DNA of 64,000 bases from CAVVUC01 sp963751395 (GTDB lineage: Bacteria; Verrucomicrobiota; Verrucomicrobiia; Chthoniobacterales; Chthoniobacteraceae), in NCBI GenBank assembly GCA_963751395.1, contig CAVVUC010000002.1, positions 682,001-746,000 of the forward strand, in the 5' to 3' direction. Both the position numbers and the translations under genes were made by a program. Below are positions 26,385 through 36,119 of this stretch, one piece after another (positions within the stretch are counted from its first letter, which is position 1; each line of letters starts with the position of its first letter). The notes under the pieces were generated by a model that saw only the letters and a program-made list of their open reading frames with translations, had not been told where the DNA came from and searched no databases.

Positions 26385-27731
26385 ATGGACTTGTTTTCGA
26401 CACAGCCGCAGGTGCTCAGCGTGACCGAGTTGACGCGCTCGGTGCGCTCGCTGTTGGAAGCGAAAATCGGGCAGGTGTGGGTCGAGGGCGAGATTTCCAA
26501 TTACCGCCGTCAATCCTCCGGCCACCAATACTTCGCGCTCAAGGACGACCGGTGCCAGGTGCAATGCGTCATGTTTTACCGCGCGTCGCTGAAGCAGATT
26601 CCACTCGCCGATGGGATGCAGGTGCAGGTGCGCGGCGACATGACCGTCTATGAGGCTCGCGGCCAATATCAAATCACCGTAAGCCTCGTGCAGGCCGCGG
26701 GCGTCGGGTTGCTACAGGCGAAGTTCGAGGCCCTGAAGAAAAAGCTGGAAGCCGAAGGGCTGTTCGACGCGGCACGGAAGCGACCGCTGCCGAAGTTTCC
26801 GAAGGCGATCGGAATCGTGACATCCCCGACCGGCGCGGCGATCCGCGACATGCTGAACATCCTGCACCGTCGGGCGCCGTGGATCGAGATCGTGATCAAT
26901 CCGGTGCGCGTGCAAGGCGAGGGGGCATCGAGGGAAATCGCGGCGGCGGTCGCGGAGTTCAACGACTGGCGCGCACTTGGGCTGCCGCCGGTCGATGTGA
27001 TCGTGGTTTGTCGCGGTGGCGGGAGCGCCGAGGATTTGTGGGAGTTCAACGAGGAGATCGTGGCGCGCGCGATTCACGCCTCCGAGATTCCCGTGGTGTC
27101 GGCGGTCGGTCACGAGATTGATTTTACGATCTCGGATTTCGTCGCCGATTTGCGCGCGCCGACTCCGAGCGCGGCGGCGGAACTGATTGCCCCGGATGCT
27201 GCGGAGTTGCGGCGCCGGCTTTTCCAGATCGAAGGATTTCTTGAACGTGAACTGCGCGCGGAGATTCAACGATTCAGGGCGCGGCTTTCGTTCATCTCGC
27301 GTGGCGTGTTGTTTCGTCAACCGCAACAGCGGATCGCCGAGTATTCGCAGCGGATCGACCTTGCGGAGGAGTCTCTGGAGCGCAACGCCCGCACGAATGT
27401 GGCCGAAATGAAGCGCCGCTTGGAGGCACTGCATGGAAGGGTTCGTCAGCACACGCCTGGTTGGATTTTGCAAATAAGAAGTCGCGAGTTGGCGGCGCTT
27501 TCGGAGAGGCTGGTGCGGTCTGTTAAAAGTGCCTGCTCCGACAGTCAACAGCGATTGCAGCGGGCCGGAAATCTTCTCCGGGTCCTGGGTCCCCAGGGGA
27601 CCCTCGATCGCGGCTACAGCATCACCACGAATGCGAACGGAGAGATCGTGCGATCAGTCGCAGACGTTGCTTCGAAAATGAAAATCGTGACGCGGTTGCA
27701 CGACGGATCCGTCGAATCGGTCGTGAGCTGA
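26385..27731 (+). CDS. xseA: Exodeoxyribonuclease VII large subunit
   Basis: XseA is the catalytic subunit of exonuclease VII, which degrades single-stranded DNA to oligonucleotides. I place the start at ATG 26385, preceded by aggagcc, giving 448 residues. Domains: an N-terminal OB fold (VWVEGEISNYRRQSSGHQYF, ALKDDRCQVQCVMF), the core with IGIVTSPTGAAIRDMLNIL, VVCRGGGSAEDLWEFNEE and VVSAVGHEIDFTISDFVADL, then a long helical coiled arm, and a C-terminal barrel with GTLDRGYSITTN. No xseB follows; a hairpin terminator comes directly after it. Confidence 0.95.
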   Translation: MDLFSTQPQVLSVTELTRSVRSLLEAKIGQVWVEGEISNYRRQSSGHQYFALKDDRCQVQCVMFYRASLKQIPLADGMQVQVRGDMTVYEARGQYQITVSLVQAAGVGLLQAKFEALKKKLEAEGLFDAARKRPLPKFPKAIGIVTSPTGAAIRDMLNILHRRAPWIEIVINPVRVQGEGASREIAAAVAEFNDWRALGLPPVDVIVVCRGGGSAEDLWEFNEEIVARAIHASEIPVVSAVGHEIDFTISDFVADLRAPTPSAAAELIAPDAAELRRRLFQIEGFLERELRAEIQRFRARLSFISRGVLFRQPQQRIAEYSQRIDLAEESLERNARTNVAEMKRRLEALHGRVRQHTPGWILQIRSRELAALSERLVRSVKSACSDSQQRLQRAGNLLRVLGPQGTLDRGYSITTNANGEIVRSVADVASKMKIVTRLHDGSVESVVS

Positions 27732-27740
27732 AAAGCAAAA

Positions 27741-27769
27741 CGCAGATTCCGGACGAACCGGAATCTGCG
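27741..27769. terminator. Bidirectional intrinsic terminator between xseA and a pseudopilin gene
   Basis: A perfect 12-bp stem (CGCAGATTCCGG, loop ACGAA, inverted copy) lies between two convergent genes. A-rich sequence on the left (aaaagcaaaa) reads as a T-run for the minus-strand gene, giving a good intrinsic terminator for the pseudopilin gene; the plus-strand side has only a short T-tract. Confidence 0.85.
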
Positions 27770-27790
27770 TCTTGGAGAAACAGTTGAGAC

Positions 27791-28507
27791 TTACAGCGGA
27801 TTGACCACGAGGTTCGTCTGGCCGAGCCAGCCATTGCTGGCGTTGCTGGTCGTAAAGATGTCGCCGTCTTGTTGGCCTCCATTCGGGCCTTCCACCATCA
27901 AGGTTGTGCTCTTCACTCTGAGAACAGCACCGCTGATATCGGCACGGATTACGATCGCGTTTTTCCCCTTCCATACGCCGCCCTTTTGCGACTCGTCCAC
28001 CACGTATTTGTGGCTCTGGGCGCTCTCGAAGCCATCCGCTATCAACGGGAATGCGGCGTTCGAGGTGTCGCCGAGATTGGTTACGTAAGCCCAGTGATTC
28101 TCTCCGGCTTTAAGAGTTTTGCTTGCTGGAGTTGACTGAAGCGGATTGTCGATCTGATCATCAGGAGTCGTGGGCGTGAATGCCGACTTCGCCAGATAGA
28201 AGATTTGCTCGGATTGCAGGTAATCGGGGAAGAGTTGCGCAAAAGCGGAGTTGGAGTCGGTCACATCCGTGGTGGAGGGCTTGCTGTTGACAACAGTCTT
28301 GCTCGGGAATTTTCCGTCGTTGTCTGTTGCGTACAGCTTGCACGCGAGGCCGATTTGTTTCGCGTTGGACAACGCCTTGGTCTGCGCGCCTTTCACTTGC
28401 ACGGAACTGAAGACCGGCAGAGCAATGCCTGCGAGAACGGCGATGATGGAGATGACGACGAGCAATTCGATGAGCGTGAAGGCCCTGGATTTTTGGAACT
28501 GTTTCAT
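27791..28507 (-). CDS. Type II secretion-like pseudopilin
   Basis: A 238-residue protein with a class III (prepilin) signal: a short leader MKQFQKSRA, then FTLIELLVVISIIAVLAGIA with the conserved Glu at position 5 after the cleavage site, forming the hydrophobic helix. The rest is a periplasmic globular domain ending GWLGQTNLVVNPL, of the type common in Planctomycetes and Verrucomicrobia, where many such genes are scattered in the genome. It stands alone, convergent with xseA. Its partner machine could include the secretin at 0.6 kb, but no link is shown by position. Confidence 0.8.
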   Translation of the reverse strand: MKQFQKSRAFTLIELLVVISIIAVLAGIALPVFSSVQVKGAQTKALSNAKQIGLACKLYATDNDGKFPSKTVVNSKPSTTDVTDSNSAFAQLFPDYLQSEQIFYLAKSAFTPTTPDDQIDNPLQSTPASKTLKAGENHWAYVTNLGDTSNAAFPLIADGFESAQSHKYVVDESQKGGVWKGKNAIVIRADISGAVLRVKSTTLMVEGPNGGQQDGDIFTTSNASNGWLGQTNLVVNPL

Positions 28508-28579
28508 AGGTGTTTGAAGGGTGGGATGGTTAGCTTTGATTGAGGCGAAAAAGTAGTTCTCCGGCGTATCTGACGCAAA

Positions 28580-30841
28580 TCATTTCTCTGCGGAATCGTC
28601 AGATTCCTCGTTCTGAGGCTCTGGAAGCCGGTATTCGTGGCGCTTGAAACCGATGGTCGCGAGCGGCGGCAGGCGCAGGCAGAGTGAGTGCGACTTGCCC
28701 TGCCAGGGAATCGCATTCGGCATGCTGGCCACCGAAGTTGCCGACGTTGCCGCCGCCGTAGGTCTGCGCATCGGTGTTCAGAATTTCCTCGTACCAACCT
28801 TCCGCCGGAACGCCGACGCGGTAGCATTCGCGAACGACGGGCGTCGCGTTCACGATGAAGACGAGCTTCGAGCCGTCGCGGGCTTTGCGCATGAAAGCGA
28901 CGACGCAATTGTCGGCGTCGTGGAAATCGATCCACTCGAATCCTTCGTAGGTGTCGTCGAGTTCGGACAGCGCCGGCTCGTCTTTTGTAGAGCCAGTTGA
29001 GATGTTGCACGAGGCGGCGAAGACCGTCGTGCTCGGGATATTGCATCAGGTGCCAGTCGAGGCTGACGTCGTGATTCCACTCCGAGGTCTGCCCAAACTC
29101 GCCGCCTTGGAACAGCAGCTTTTTGCCCGGATGCGCATACATCCAGCCGTAGAACATCCGCAGGTTTGCGAACTTCTGCCACCAGTCGCCGGGCATCTTG
29201 CCAAGCAGCGAGCCTTTGCCGTGAACGACCTCGTCGTGGCTGAGCACGAGCATGAAATGTTCGTGAAACGCGTAGAGCAGCGAGAACGTGATGTCGCCCT
29301 GATGGTATTTCCGATGCACCGGATCCTTGCTCATGTAGCTCAGGAAGTCGTGCATCCAGCCCATGTTCCACTTGAAGCCGAAGCCGAGTCCGCCGAGATA
29401 GGTCGGGCGCGACACGCCGGGCCACGCGGTGGATTCCTCGGCGATGGTCATGATGCCGGGATGCCGCTCGTAGCAGACTTCGTTGAAGCGTTTTAGAAAA
29501 TGAATCGCTTCAAGATTTTCCCGCCCGCCGAAACAGTTCGGCAGCCATTGTCCTGCCTCTGCGCGAGTAATCGAGGTAAAGCATCGACGCGACGGCATCC
29601 ACGCGCAGGCCGTCGATGTGGTATTGGTCGCACCAGAACAGCGCGTTCGCGATGAGGAAATTGCGCACTTCGTTTCGTCCGTAGTTGAAAATCAGCGTGC
29701 CCCAGTCCTTGTGCTCGCCGAGCCGGGGATCGGCGTGTTCGTAGAGGTCCGTGCCGTCGAACTCCGCCAGCCCGTGCGCGTCTTTCGGGAAATGCCCCGG
29801 CACCCAATCGACGATCACGCCGATGCCGCGTTGATGGCAGCGATCGACGAAGTAGCGGAACTCGTCGGGCGATCCGAACCGGCTCGTCGGCGCGAAGTAA
29901 CCCGTGACCTGATAGCCCCAGGAGCCGTCGAACGGATGCTCGGCGACGGGCATCAGTTCGATATGCGTGTAGCCGAGGCTCTCCACGTAATTCACAAGCA
30001 CGTCCGCGAATTCGCGGTAGCTCAGGTAGCGGTTGCCCTCCTCGACCACCCGCGCCCACGAGCCGAGATGCACTTCATAAATGCTGACTGGCGCGTGTTG
30101 CCACTCGCGCGTCTTGCGTGTCTCCATCCATGCCGCGTCGTTCCATTTGTAACGCTTGAGATCGTAAACCAGCGAGGCCGTCGCTCTGCCGTGCTGCCCA
30201 AAGAACGCGAACGGATCGCTTTTCAACAGCAATCCGCCGTGTGAGGCTTTGATCTCGAATTTGTAGTGCGCCCCCTCGGCGACTCCCGGCAGAAAAATTT
30301 CCCACACGCCGCTGCCGAGATGTTTGCGCATCGAATGCACGCGCCCGTCCCAGCCGTTGAAATCGCCCACGACGCTGACGCGCTGCGCGTTCGGCGCCCA
30401 GACCGCGAACGAGGTGCCTTTCACGCCGTTAATCTCGGTCAGTTGCGCGCCGAGTTTGTGATACAGCTCCCAGTGGTTGCCCTCGGAAAAAAGGAAGAGG
30501 TCCACCTCGCCGAGAATCTGACCGAATGCATACGGATCGCGCTCGGTCCATTGGTGGCCGTTGTGCGCGGTGAATTGCAGTTGGTAATCAAATCGCTCGC
30601 AGTCGCCGGGAATGATCGCCTCGAAAAATCCATCGTCATGGAGTTTGTTCGCCACGAACCTTCGGTCGGGGCTCCGCAGGTCCTGCACAACCAGCTCGCG
30701 TGCGTCGGGTCGGAAGGCTCGGACGACGAGGTGGTCATCGACCTGGTGCATGCCGAGCACTGCGAATGGATCCCCGTGGTCGGCGCGAAGCAGGGCGTAG
30801 AGGTGGCCGTCATCGACGGTGCGTTTGTTGGTGGTAGGCAT
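28580..30841 (-). CDS. glgB: 1,4-alpha-glucan branching enzyme (three inserted bases)
   Basis: GlgB introduces alpha-1,6 branches into glycogen. The span encodes about 752 residues if three extra bases (near 29560, 28985 and 28715) are removed; otherwise the frame breaks after LYLDYSR. Domains: N-terminal CBM48-like modules (DPFAVLGMHQ; FAVWAPNAQRVSVVGDFNGW), then the GH13 barrel with ELMPVAEHPFDGSWGYQ, HIDGLRVDAVASMLYLDYSR (nucleophile Asp), IMTIAEEST (acid/base Glu) and LVLSHDEVVHGKGSL, and the C-terminal beta domain ending LRLPPLATIGFKRHEYR. The start at MPTTNKRTVDDG fits the family length. No other glg gene is adjacent. Confidence 0.88.
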
Positions 30842-31041
30842 AGGGTTTAAAAGTTTGCTGAAGGAAGTGAGGGCAAGTGTGATGTGAGTCTTTGTTTGAA
30901 GCAAGCAGGAGACGATGTTCCCCACAAATCGTTGCATCGCACGGAACTCATCGCAGCGATGCTATGGCATTCCGATCCTGTCTGTCGCCTTCAAAAATCT
31001 TGTTTTTCTTCGTGGATGACCGATAGCTCGCGGGTTTAGTC

Positions 31042-31713
31042 ATGCAGACCTCCGAACAGCCTCCGCACGAAGACCAAACAGGCGGGCAGTCGCCCCGAAG
31101 CCTTGGCTGGATATGGATTGGTGCGGGCATTGTCGTGATTCTGCTGGTGCTTGCTGGCTGGGCGGCGAAGGACTTTCTGCAAAAGCGTCGCATACCGCCC
31201 AGCGGCGGGCTTTATTTTTTGAAACGCGTGGAGCTCGCGGTGCCACAGTGGAGGCAGTCCGACGAGCGATGGCGCAACGATCAGCTCGGCTGGACCGATG
31301 GCACGCTCGGCGCGGAAGGTTGCGCGGTGGCATCGGCCGCCATGGTGCTGGGCTTTTACGGGATCGACACCGATCCGCAGCGATTGAACTGGTATCTCAC
31401 CGCAACCGGCGGCTACACAAACGAAGGCTGGATTTATTGGGAGCGCGCCGCCGACTTCGCGCCCGGCAAAGTGCGTCATGTCTATGAAGACCTGCCGTCG
31501 TTTTTTCTCATCGACCGGAATTTGCTGCGCGGAAACCCGGTGATCGTGCGGCTGCGCCTGTCGAACGGCATCACGCATTTCGTCGTGATCGCAGGCAAGG
31601 ACGGGTTCGACTACCTGACGCGCGATCCCGGCGCGGGAGCGTCGAAAGGCGTTTATCCGTTGCGCGAAATCGGGAGCGACATCGAGGCGCTACGGTTTTA
31701 CGAGAGGTTGTGA
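31042..31713 (+). CDS. Membrane-anchored C39-like cysteine peptidase
   Basis: A 223-residue protein with one N-terminal membrane helix (WIWIGAGIVVILLVLAGWAA) and an extracytoplasmic papain-like C39_2 domain. Catalytic residues visible: Cys in GAEGCAVASAAMVLGFYGI, His in GITHFVVIAGKDG, and Asp in LTRDPGAGASKGVYPL. Related domains process or bind peptides at the cell surface; no transporter is adjacent, so a bacteriocin-export role is unlikely. It starts with ATG 31042, 200 bp from the divergent glgB. Confidence 0.75.
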   Translation: MQTSEQPPHEDQTGGQSPRSLGWIWIGAGIVVILLVLAGWAAKDFLQKRRIPPSGGLYFLKRVELAVPQWRQSDERWRNDQLGWTDGTLGAEGCAVASAAMVLGFYGIDTDPQRLNWYLTATGGYTNEGWIYWERAADFAPGKVRHVYEDLPSFFLIDRNLLRGNPVIVRLRLSNGITHFVVIAGKDGFDYLTRDPGAGASKGVYPLREIGSDIEALRFYERL

Positions 31714-31721
31714 GGAGGGTG

Positions 31722-31789
31722 TCCTATTCTTGCTCTTATTCCCGATCCGGGGCGCAGGCGCAGGAATAGGAATAGGAATAAGAGGCAGG
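31722..31789. repeat. Inverted hexamer-repeat hairpin
   Basis: Three GGAATA units (31763-31780) followed by AGAGGCAGG are matched in inverted orientation by a shorter pyrimidine-rich arm (31722-31743), with about 19 bases between. It lies between two plus-strand genes, nearly 90 bases from the next start. Unlike the other arrays, the pyrimidine arm comes first relative to the downstream gene. Confidence 0.7.
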
Positions 31790-31878
31790 AGGGGGGACGC
31801 CGCCGCTCTGCAAATATGTTGCCGCTCCGGCTCGCGCGGCTCGACTTTTTTCATGTGAGCCACGACACTCGCCGGCCT

Positions 31879-32496
31879 ATGAAAGAAGAAATGATCCTGG
31901 TTGTGCGGCGCTCTCTCTTCGATGGACTCGGAGCGTTTCACGGGTTGAATTTCGACGTGGAAAAGTACCTCCCGCCACTGCTCGCGAGGGAGAACAACTT
32001 CTTCATGGCACGCTCGCTCGCGGAGAACGATCCCACGCACAAACAGATCATCCCGTACGTTCTGCTCGTTCACGAGGGGCGCGTGCTGCATTACGTCCGC
32101 GGCAAGAAGGCCGGCGAGCAGCGGCTCGTTGCCAAAGGCTCCATCGGCATCGGCGGGCACATGAACGATGGCGACGAGCACCTCTTCGCCCTCGATGAGG
32201 CCGCTTATCTTGAAGGCGTTCGTCGCGAGGTTTGCGAGGAGTTAACCGTGCAGTCAAAATTCAGCAACCGCATCGTCGCGCTGCTCAACGACGATACAAA
32301 CCCAGTGGGCCAGGTGCATCTCGGCGTCGTCCACGTGTTCGCACTGGAAACCGCGGACGTGCAAAAACGCGAGGCGATGATCACGAACCTCGCGTTTTTG
32401 ACCAAGGAAGAATTGCTTGCGCGGCGCGACTCGCTCGAGAGCTGGTCGCAAATCTGTCTCGACTCCCTCGACCGACTGCTCGCAGCCGCGAACTAG
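31879..32496 (+). CDS. Nudix-like phosphohydrolase
   Basis: About 205 residues starting at MKEEMILVVRRSLFDGLGAF. A Nudix-type motif is recognisable: GSIGIGGHMN, a spacer, then YLEGVRREVCEELTV, whose REVxEEL is the metal-binding helix. The longer spacer between GGH and the helix is characteristic of a bacterial subgroup often annotated only as phosphoesterase. A nucleoside-diphosphate-linked substrate is likely; which one is unknown. A start further upstream (31816) is open but would run through sequence with no ribosome binding site. Confidence 0.7.
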   Translation: MKEEMILVVRRSLFDGLGAFHGLNFDVEKYLPPLLARENNFFMARSLAENDPTHKQIIPYVLLVHEGRVLHYVRGKKAGEQRLVAKGSIGIGGHMNDGDEHLFALDEAAYLEGVRREVCEELTVQSKFSNRIVALLNDDTNPVGQVHLGVVHVFALETADVQKREAMITNLAFLTKEELLARRDSLESWSQICLDSLDRLLAAAN

Positions 32497-33169
32497 CCGA
32501 CCTCCACAAATCCGTCGCTCGTCTCTCCATGGGGACATCGCCGAAATTCGTCTGGGACCGCGAGGCGCCGGCGAGAGAAAACAACCAGAACAACCAGACG
32601 ATTAGCCTGGAGTTTTTTAAGGTGTCTATACTTGGCCCGTCACGATCCGGCCTGATACCAACTCTCGAAGAAAAGAGGACTATTGGCCCCCGCGTTGCGC
32701 ACCTTATGCCGCGTCATTCTGAGGCGCTCACAAAACGGGGTTTTGCCGGCGTCGGCAATGAACTCCGGGGGCGCTTCCCAAAAGCATCGCCCCGGCGTGT
32801 TTCGCGCGGAGCGCCTTGGAGTGCGCGGACTTGTCCGCGCTTTGAGGCAGGTGGAGACTTGTCTCCGTGGACGGGATGTCTGCGGCTGTGCGGTATGCGC
32901 TCCCGCCACGCGGACAAGTCCGCTCCTCCGCAAAGCGGCGTCAAGCCGCCGCAGTCCAAAGCGCGGCGCGCGAAAGGTTCGGCATCCGGGGCGAGTTCAT
33001 TGGCAGCGAAGCGAAGAACACCGCAAACGTCGCCCGGCGTGGATTGCGGGATTCTTCGCTTCGCTCAGAATGACGCGCGTGAGGGATGGTTCAATAAAAT
33101 GGAGAGTCCACTTATTTGTGCAAAACGGTATGAGCCGCCTGGCGGTGGTTGCGGCGATCCTGTGGAGCG
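32497..33169. repeat. Gene-free region of nested palindromes
   Basis: No convincing gene. The first 200 bp are featureless. From 32711 (GCGTCATTCTGAGG) to 33077 there are stacked inverted repeats: GCGGACTTGTCCGCG near 32829, the related CGCGGACAAGTCCGC near 32918, GGCGTCAAGCCGCC near 32938, and a diverged copy (32999-33077) of the REP-like hairpin seen at 4533-4611, with arms AGCGAAGCGAAGAA and ATTCTTCGCTTCGCT. It looks like a landing zone for small palindromic elements downstream of the convergent ends of the Nudix and helicase genes. Confidence 0.7.
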
Positions 33170-35170
33170 CTAAAACGCGCCGCTGATCTGCCATTCTTCG
33201 AGCAGTTCCTTCGGCAGCTCGTTCAGGAAACGCGAGGGGCGCTGGAGCATTTCGCCGTAGCCGGCGTTCAGGCGGAGCAGGGGATAGGTGAGGTAAAGTT
33301 CGTCCTTGCGCGGGTGACGGCGACGTAGAAAAGACGGCGCTCCTCTTCGATGGCGTCTTCGCTTTCCAGCGAGCGCGAGGAACGGGAACATTCCGTCGGC
33401 CATCCAGATGACGAAGACGACTTTCCATTCGAGACCCTTGGCCTGATGCACGCTGGAGAGGTTCACCATCTCGCCGTCCTTTTCGGCAGTGCCAAGTTCG
33501 CTTTCGGTTTCGAGTCCGCTGAGGAGGGCGAGCTGGTCGAGAAACTCGTGCGGCGTCTTCGTATTGGCGCGCGTAGTTGGCCAGGGCGTTCAGGTCCTCG
33601 CGGCGCTGTTCGTAGTTCGGAGAACTTCGCCTTGAGGTAATCGTCGTAGATCGCCTCGATCACCGCCGCGAGCATCTCGGAGGGCGGGTTCGGTTTTCCG
33701 CCGGGCGCGATTTCGTCGAGCGTGTGGACGAGCTGTTCCCACGGCTTGCGGCTCCTGGCACCGACTTTTCCGTCCTTCAAGAGTTCGCGAAAGGAGTCGA
33801 TCCGCGCGCCCGCCCGTCCGGCGGTCTGATCCCACAACTGCTCCGCCGACCGTGCGCCGATGCCGGGCAGCAGCCGCACCATGCGCTTGAAGGCGACTTC
33901 GTCGCGCGGGTTGACGACGAACTTCAGGAACGCCGCCACGTCCTTCACGTGCGCCTGCTCGAAAAAGCGCAGGCCGCTCGTGATGGTGAACGGGATGCCG
34001 TGGCGCGTGAGTTCCATCTGCAATTCCATCGAGTGATAATGCGCCCGATAGAGCACGGCGATCTCACGCAGGTCGCATCCTTCTTCGCGCAGTTCGAGGA
34101 TGCGCTGGGCGACGAACAGCGCCTGCTGGTTCGAGTCGGCCAGCGGGACGAGCGCGGGCTTTACGGCGGCTTCGCCCCGCGCGGGTTGGAGTTCTTTTTG
34201 AAACTGCTGTGTGTTCGCCGCGATGGCGGAGTTGGCGACCTGGAGAATCTCCGGCACGCTGCGGTAGTTCGTCTCGATTTTGTAAACTTTGGCGGCCGGG
34301 TAGCGCTTCGGAAACTGCAGGATGTTCTGGAAGTTCGCCCCGCGCCAGGAGTAGATCGACTGCGCGTCGTCGCCCACGACCATCACGTTTTGGTGATGCG
34401 CGGCGAGCATGTCGATGAAGTCGGCCTGGATTTGATTCGTGTCCTGGTACTCATCGACGAGGATGAACTGGAACTGCCTGCTGATAGAACTCGGCGATCT
34501 CCGGGTTTTGCTCCAGCAGGCGTAGCGTCTTCTCTAGCAAGTCGTCGAAATCCAGCGAGTTGGCTGACTTCTTCCGCGTTTCGTAGTTTTTGTGCAGCGC
34601 ATGGATTTGCTCCGCGAACGCCAGGAAATACGGGTATTTTTCCACGAGCACCTGCTCGATCGAGCGCTCGGTGTTGATGGACAGGCTGTAGATGTCTGCG
34701 AGCACTTCACCTTTCGGGAAGCGTTTGTCTTTCGTGTTGATCCCGGCCGAGACGATCACCGAATCGAGCATGTCCTTCTGGTCCTCGCGATCCATGATCG
34801 AGAACCCCGGCTGGAATCCGGCGGCTTCCGCGTGGCGGCGCAGGATGCGATTGCCGATCGAGTGAAACGTCCCGCCCCAGAGCCCGGTCGTGTCATTCGG
34901 GAGCAGATGGGTCACGCGATCGAGCATTTCGCGCGCGGCTTTGTTTGTGAAGGTGAGCAGCAGGATGTTCGACGGCTGGATGCCGTTCTCGAGCAGATAG
35001 GCCACGCGGTAAATCAGCGTCCGCGTTTTTCCGCTGCCCGCGCCGGCAATCACGAGCGCCGGACCGGGCGGGGCGGTGACCGCCGCGCATTGCTGCGGGT
35101 TGAGTTCCGCCGCGTAATCGATCTTAACTGCCGCGACCGGCGCGCGGTGGAGCGTGTATTGACGGCTCAT
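33170..35170 (-). CDS. uvrD: UvrD/PcrA-type DNA helicase (several indels)
   Basis: A superfamily 1A 3'-5' helicase for DNA repair, about 665 residues after correction. Motifs in order: LNPQQCAAVT (Q motif), GAGSGKTRT (Walker A), LTFTNKAAREM (Ia), LVDEYQDT (Walker B, restored by removing a base near 34477), VVGDDAQSIYSWRGA (III), IETNYRSVPEIL (IV), VHQAKGLEWKVVFV (V) and AVTRAKDELYL (VI). Extra bases also lie near 33621, 33551 and 33381, and one base is missing near 33307. The domain order is complete, so I read this as an intact gene with sequence errors. HicAB genes lie directly upstream on the same strand. Confidence 0.87.
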
Positions 35171-35173
35171 GAG

Positions 35174-35387
35174 TTAACGCAAACGGCGAAATTCTTCGTC
35201 GGTGATTCCAAGTTGTTTCAAAATCTCGCGAAACAACCAGCCGCCGATTTCCGAGCCGGGATGGACAGGAATCGTGGTGGCTCTTCCATCCGGGTGCTGC
35301 CAGCGCGCATGACTTCCTTTTTGCCGGGTTTGATGGAAGCCGGGTGTTCTGGGCGGCACGCTGCAATTCTTTTGCTTTAGCCGGCAT
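35174..35387 (-). CDS. hicA: HicA-family mRNA interferase toxin (one inserted base)
   Basis: HicA toxins are small double-stranded-RNA-binding-fold nucleases that cleave mRNA. The start MPAKAKELQRAAQNT is followed, after removing one C from the run at 35342-35344, by GFHQTRQKGSHARWQHPDGR and TTIPVHPGSEIGGWLFREIL, which includes the catalytic His in GSHARW. Restored length is 70 residues, typical for HicA. It overlaps the upstream hicB by 11 bp, so it follows its antitoxin. Whether the toxin is truly active depends on the extra base being an error. Confidence 0.75.
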
Positions 35388-35598
35388 TTGCCACAGCGAG
35401 CTTTACATCTTGGGGCAGCGCTTCACCGCGCTCGGCGAACTCGTCGCGGATCATGTCGAAAACGTTTTGCAATTCCGATTGCGCCTCGGCTGGAGTTGCG
35501 CCAAGTGCATGGCAGCCGGCGATTGCCGGGACGTAAGCGACATAGCCTGCGATATCATCTTTCCGGCAGACAACCTGATAATCGAAGAGGTTCGGCAT
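35377..35598 (-). CDS. hicB: HicB-family antitoxin
   Basis: A 73-residue partial-RNase-H-fold antitoxin: FDYQVVCRKDDIAGYVAYVP, the HicB signature AIAGCHALGATPAEAQSELQ, and a helical C-terminus. It lacks the C-terminal DNA-binding domain of longer HicB proteins. It lies just upstream of and overlaps hicA, the usual coupling that balances toxin and antitoxin. Confidence 0.8.
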   Translation of the reverse strand: MPNLFDYQVVCRKDDIAGYVAYVPAIAGCHALGATPAEAQSELQNVFDMIRDEFAERGEALPQDVKLAVANAG

Positions 35599-35652
35599 GG
35601 GCCAATTCTCCGCTCATCCGCAATTGCGATCAAGCAACTTCATCGCGCCCGC

Positions 35653-36066
35653 TCATTGCCAGTCATTGTCGCCCTCGCCCTCGTCCTGTTCGCGACGGGA
35701 GTCCTCCTCATCGGCGCGACGCTCGAGTGCTTCGAGGTCGATGAGATCCTCGATATAGGCGAACACTTTTTCGGCACGATCCGGCGAGAGCGTCTGCAAC
35801 TGGGCCACGGCCGCGTGGAAACGATCCAGCTTCACGTGCTTCAACTCCGCATTCCAAATATCCGCCGCATCGAGATGCCCATAGCCGCGGCTCTTCGCGA
35901 ACTCGACATCCGACACAAGCGCCGCGCAGTCCTCGCGAAGATGATCCTCCAGTTCCTCCATCGTCTGTCCCTGGCTCAGAAGGTCGGGGATCTCGCGCAG
36001 GCGTCCTTCAAACCATCCGCTTTCCTCCCAATAATCGAGTGTCAGTTGCTTCTTGATGATCTCCAT
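35653..36066 (-). CDS. HicB-like domain protein with helical extension
   Basis: A 137-residue protein whose first 55 residues are HicB-like (LDYWEESGWFEGRLREIPDL, then QGQTMEELEDHLREDC). The remainder is charged and helical (RAEKVFAYIEDLIDLEALER) and ends in an acidic tail (DEGEGDNDW). No HicA partner is adjacent; the hicBA pair lies 55 bp downstream. The extension could be a DNA-binding or dimerisation segment, but I do not recognise it. Confidence 0.6.
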   Translation of the reverse strand: MEIIKKQLTLDYWEESGWFEGRLREIPDLLSQGQTMEELEDHLREDCAALVSDVEFAKSRGYGHLDAADIWNAELKHVKLDRFHAAVAQLQTLSPDRAEKVFAYIEDLIDLEALERRADEEDSRREQDEGEGDNDWQ

Positions 36067-36119
36067 GTGGCGGGAATTCTAGCCGCGCAATCGCGCGCGA
36101 CAAGTGGATGTTTCTTTCC

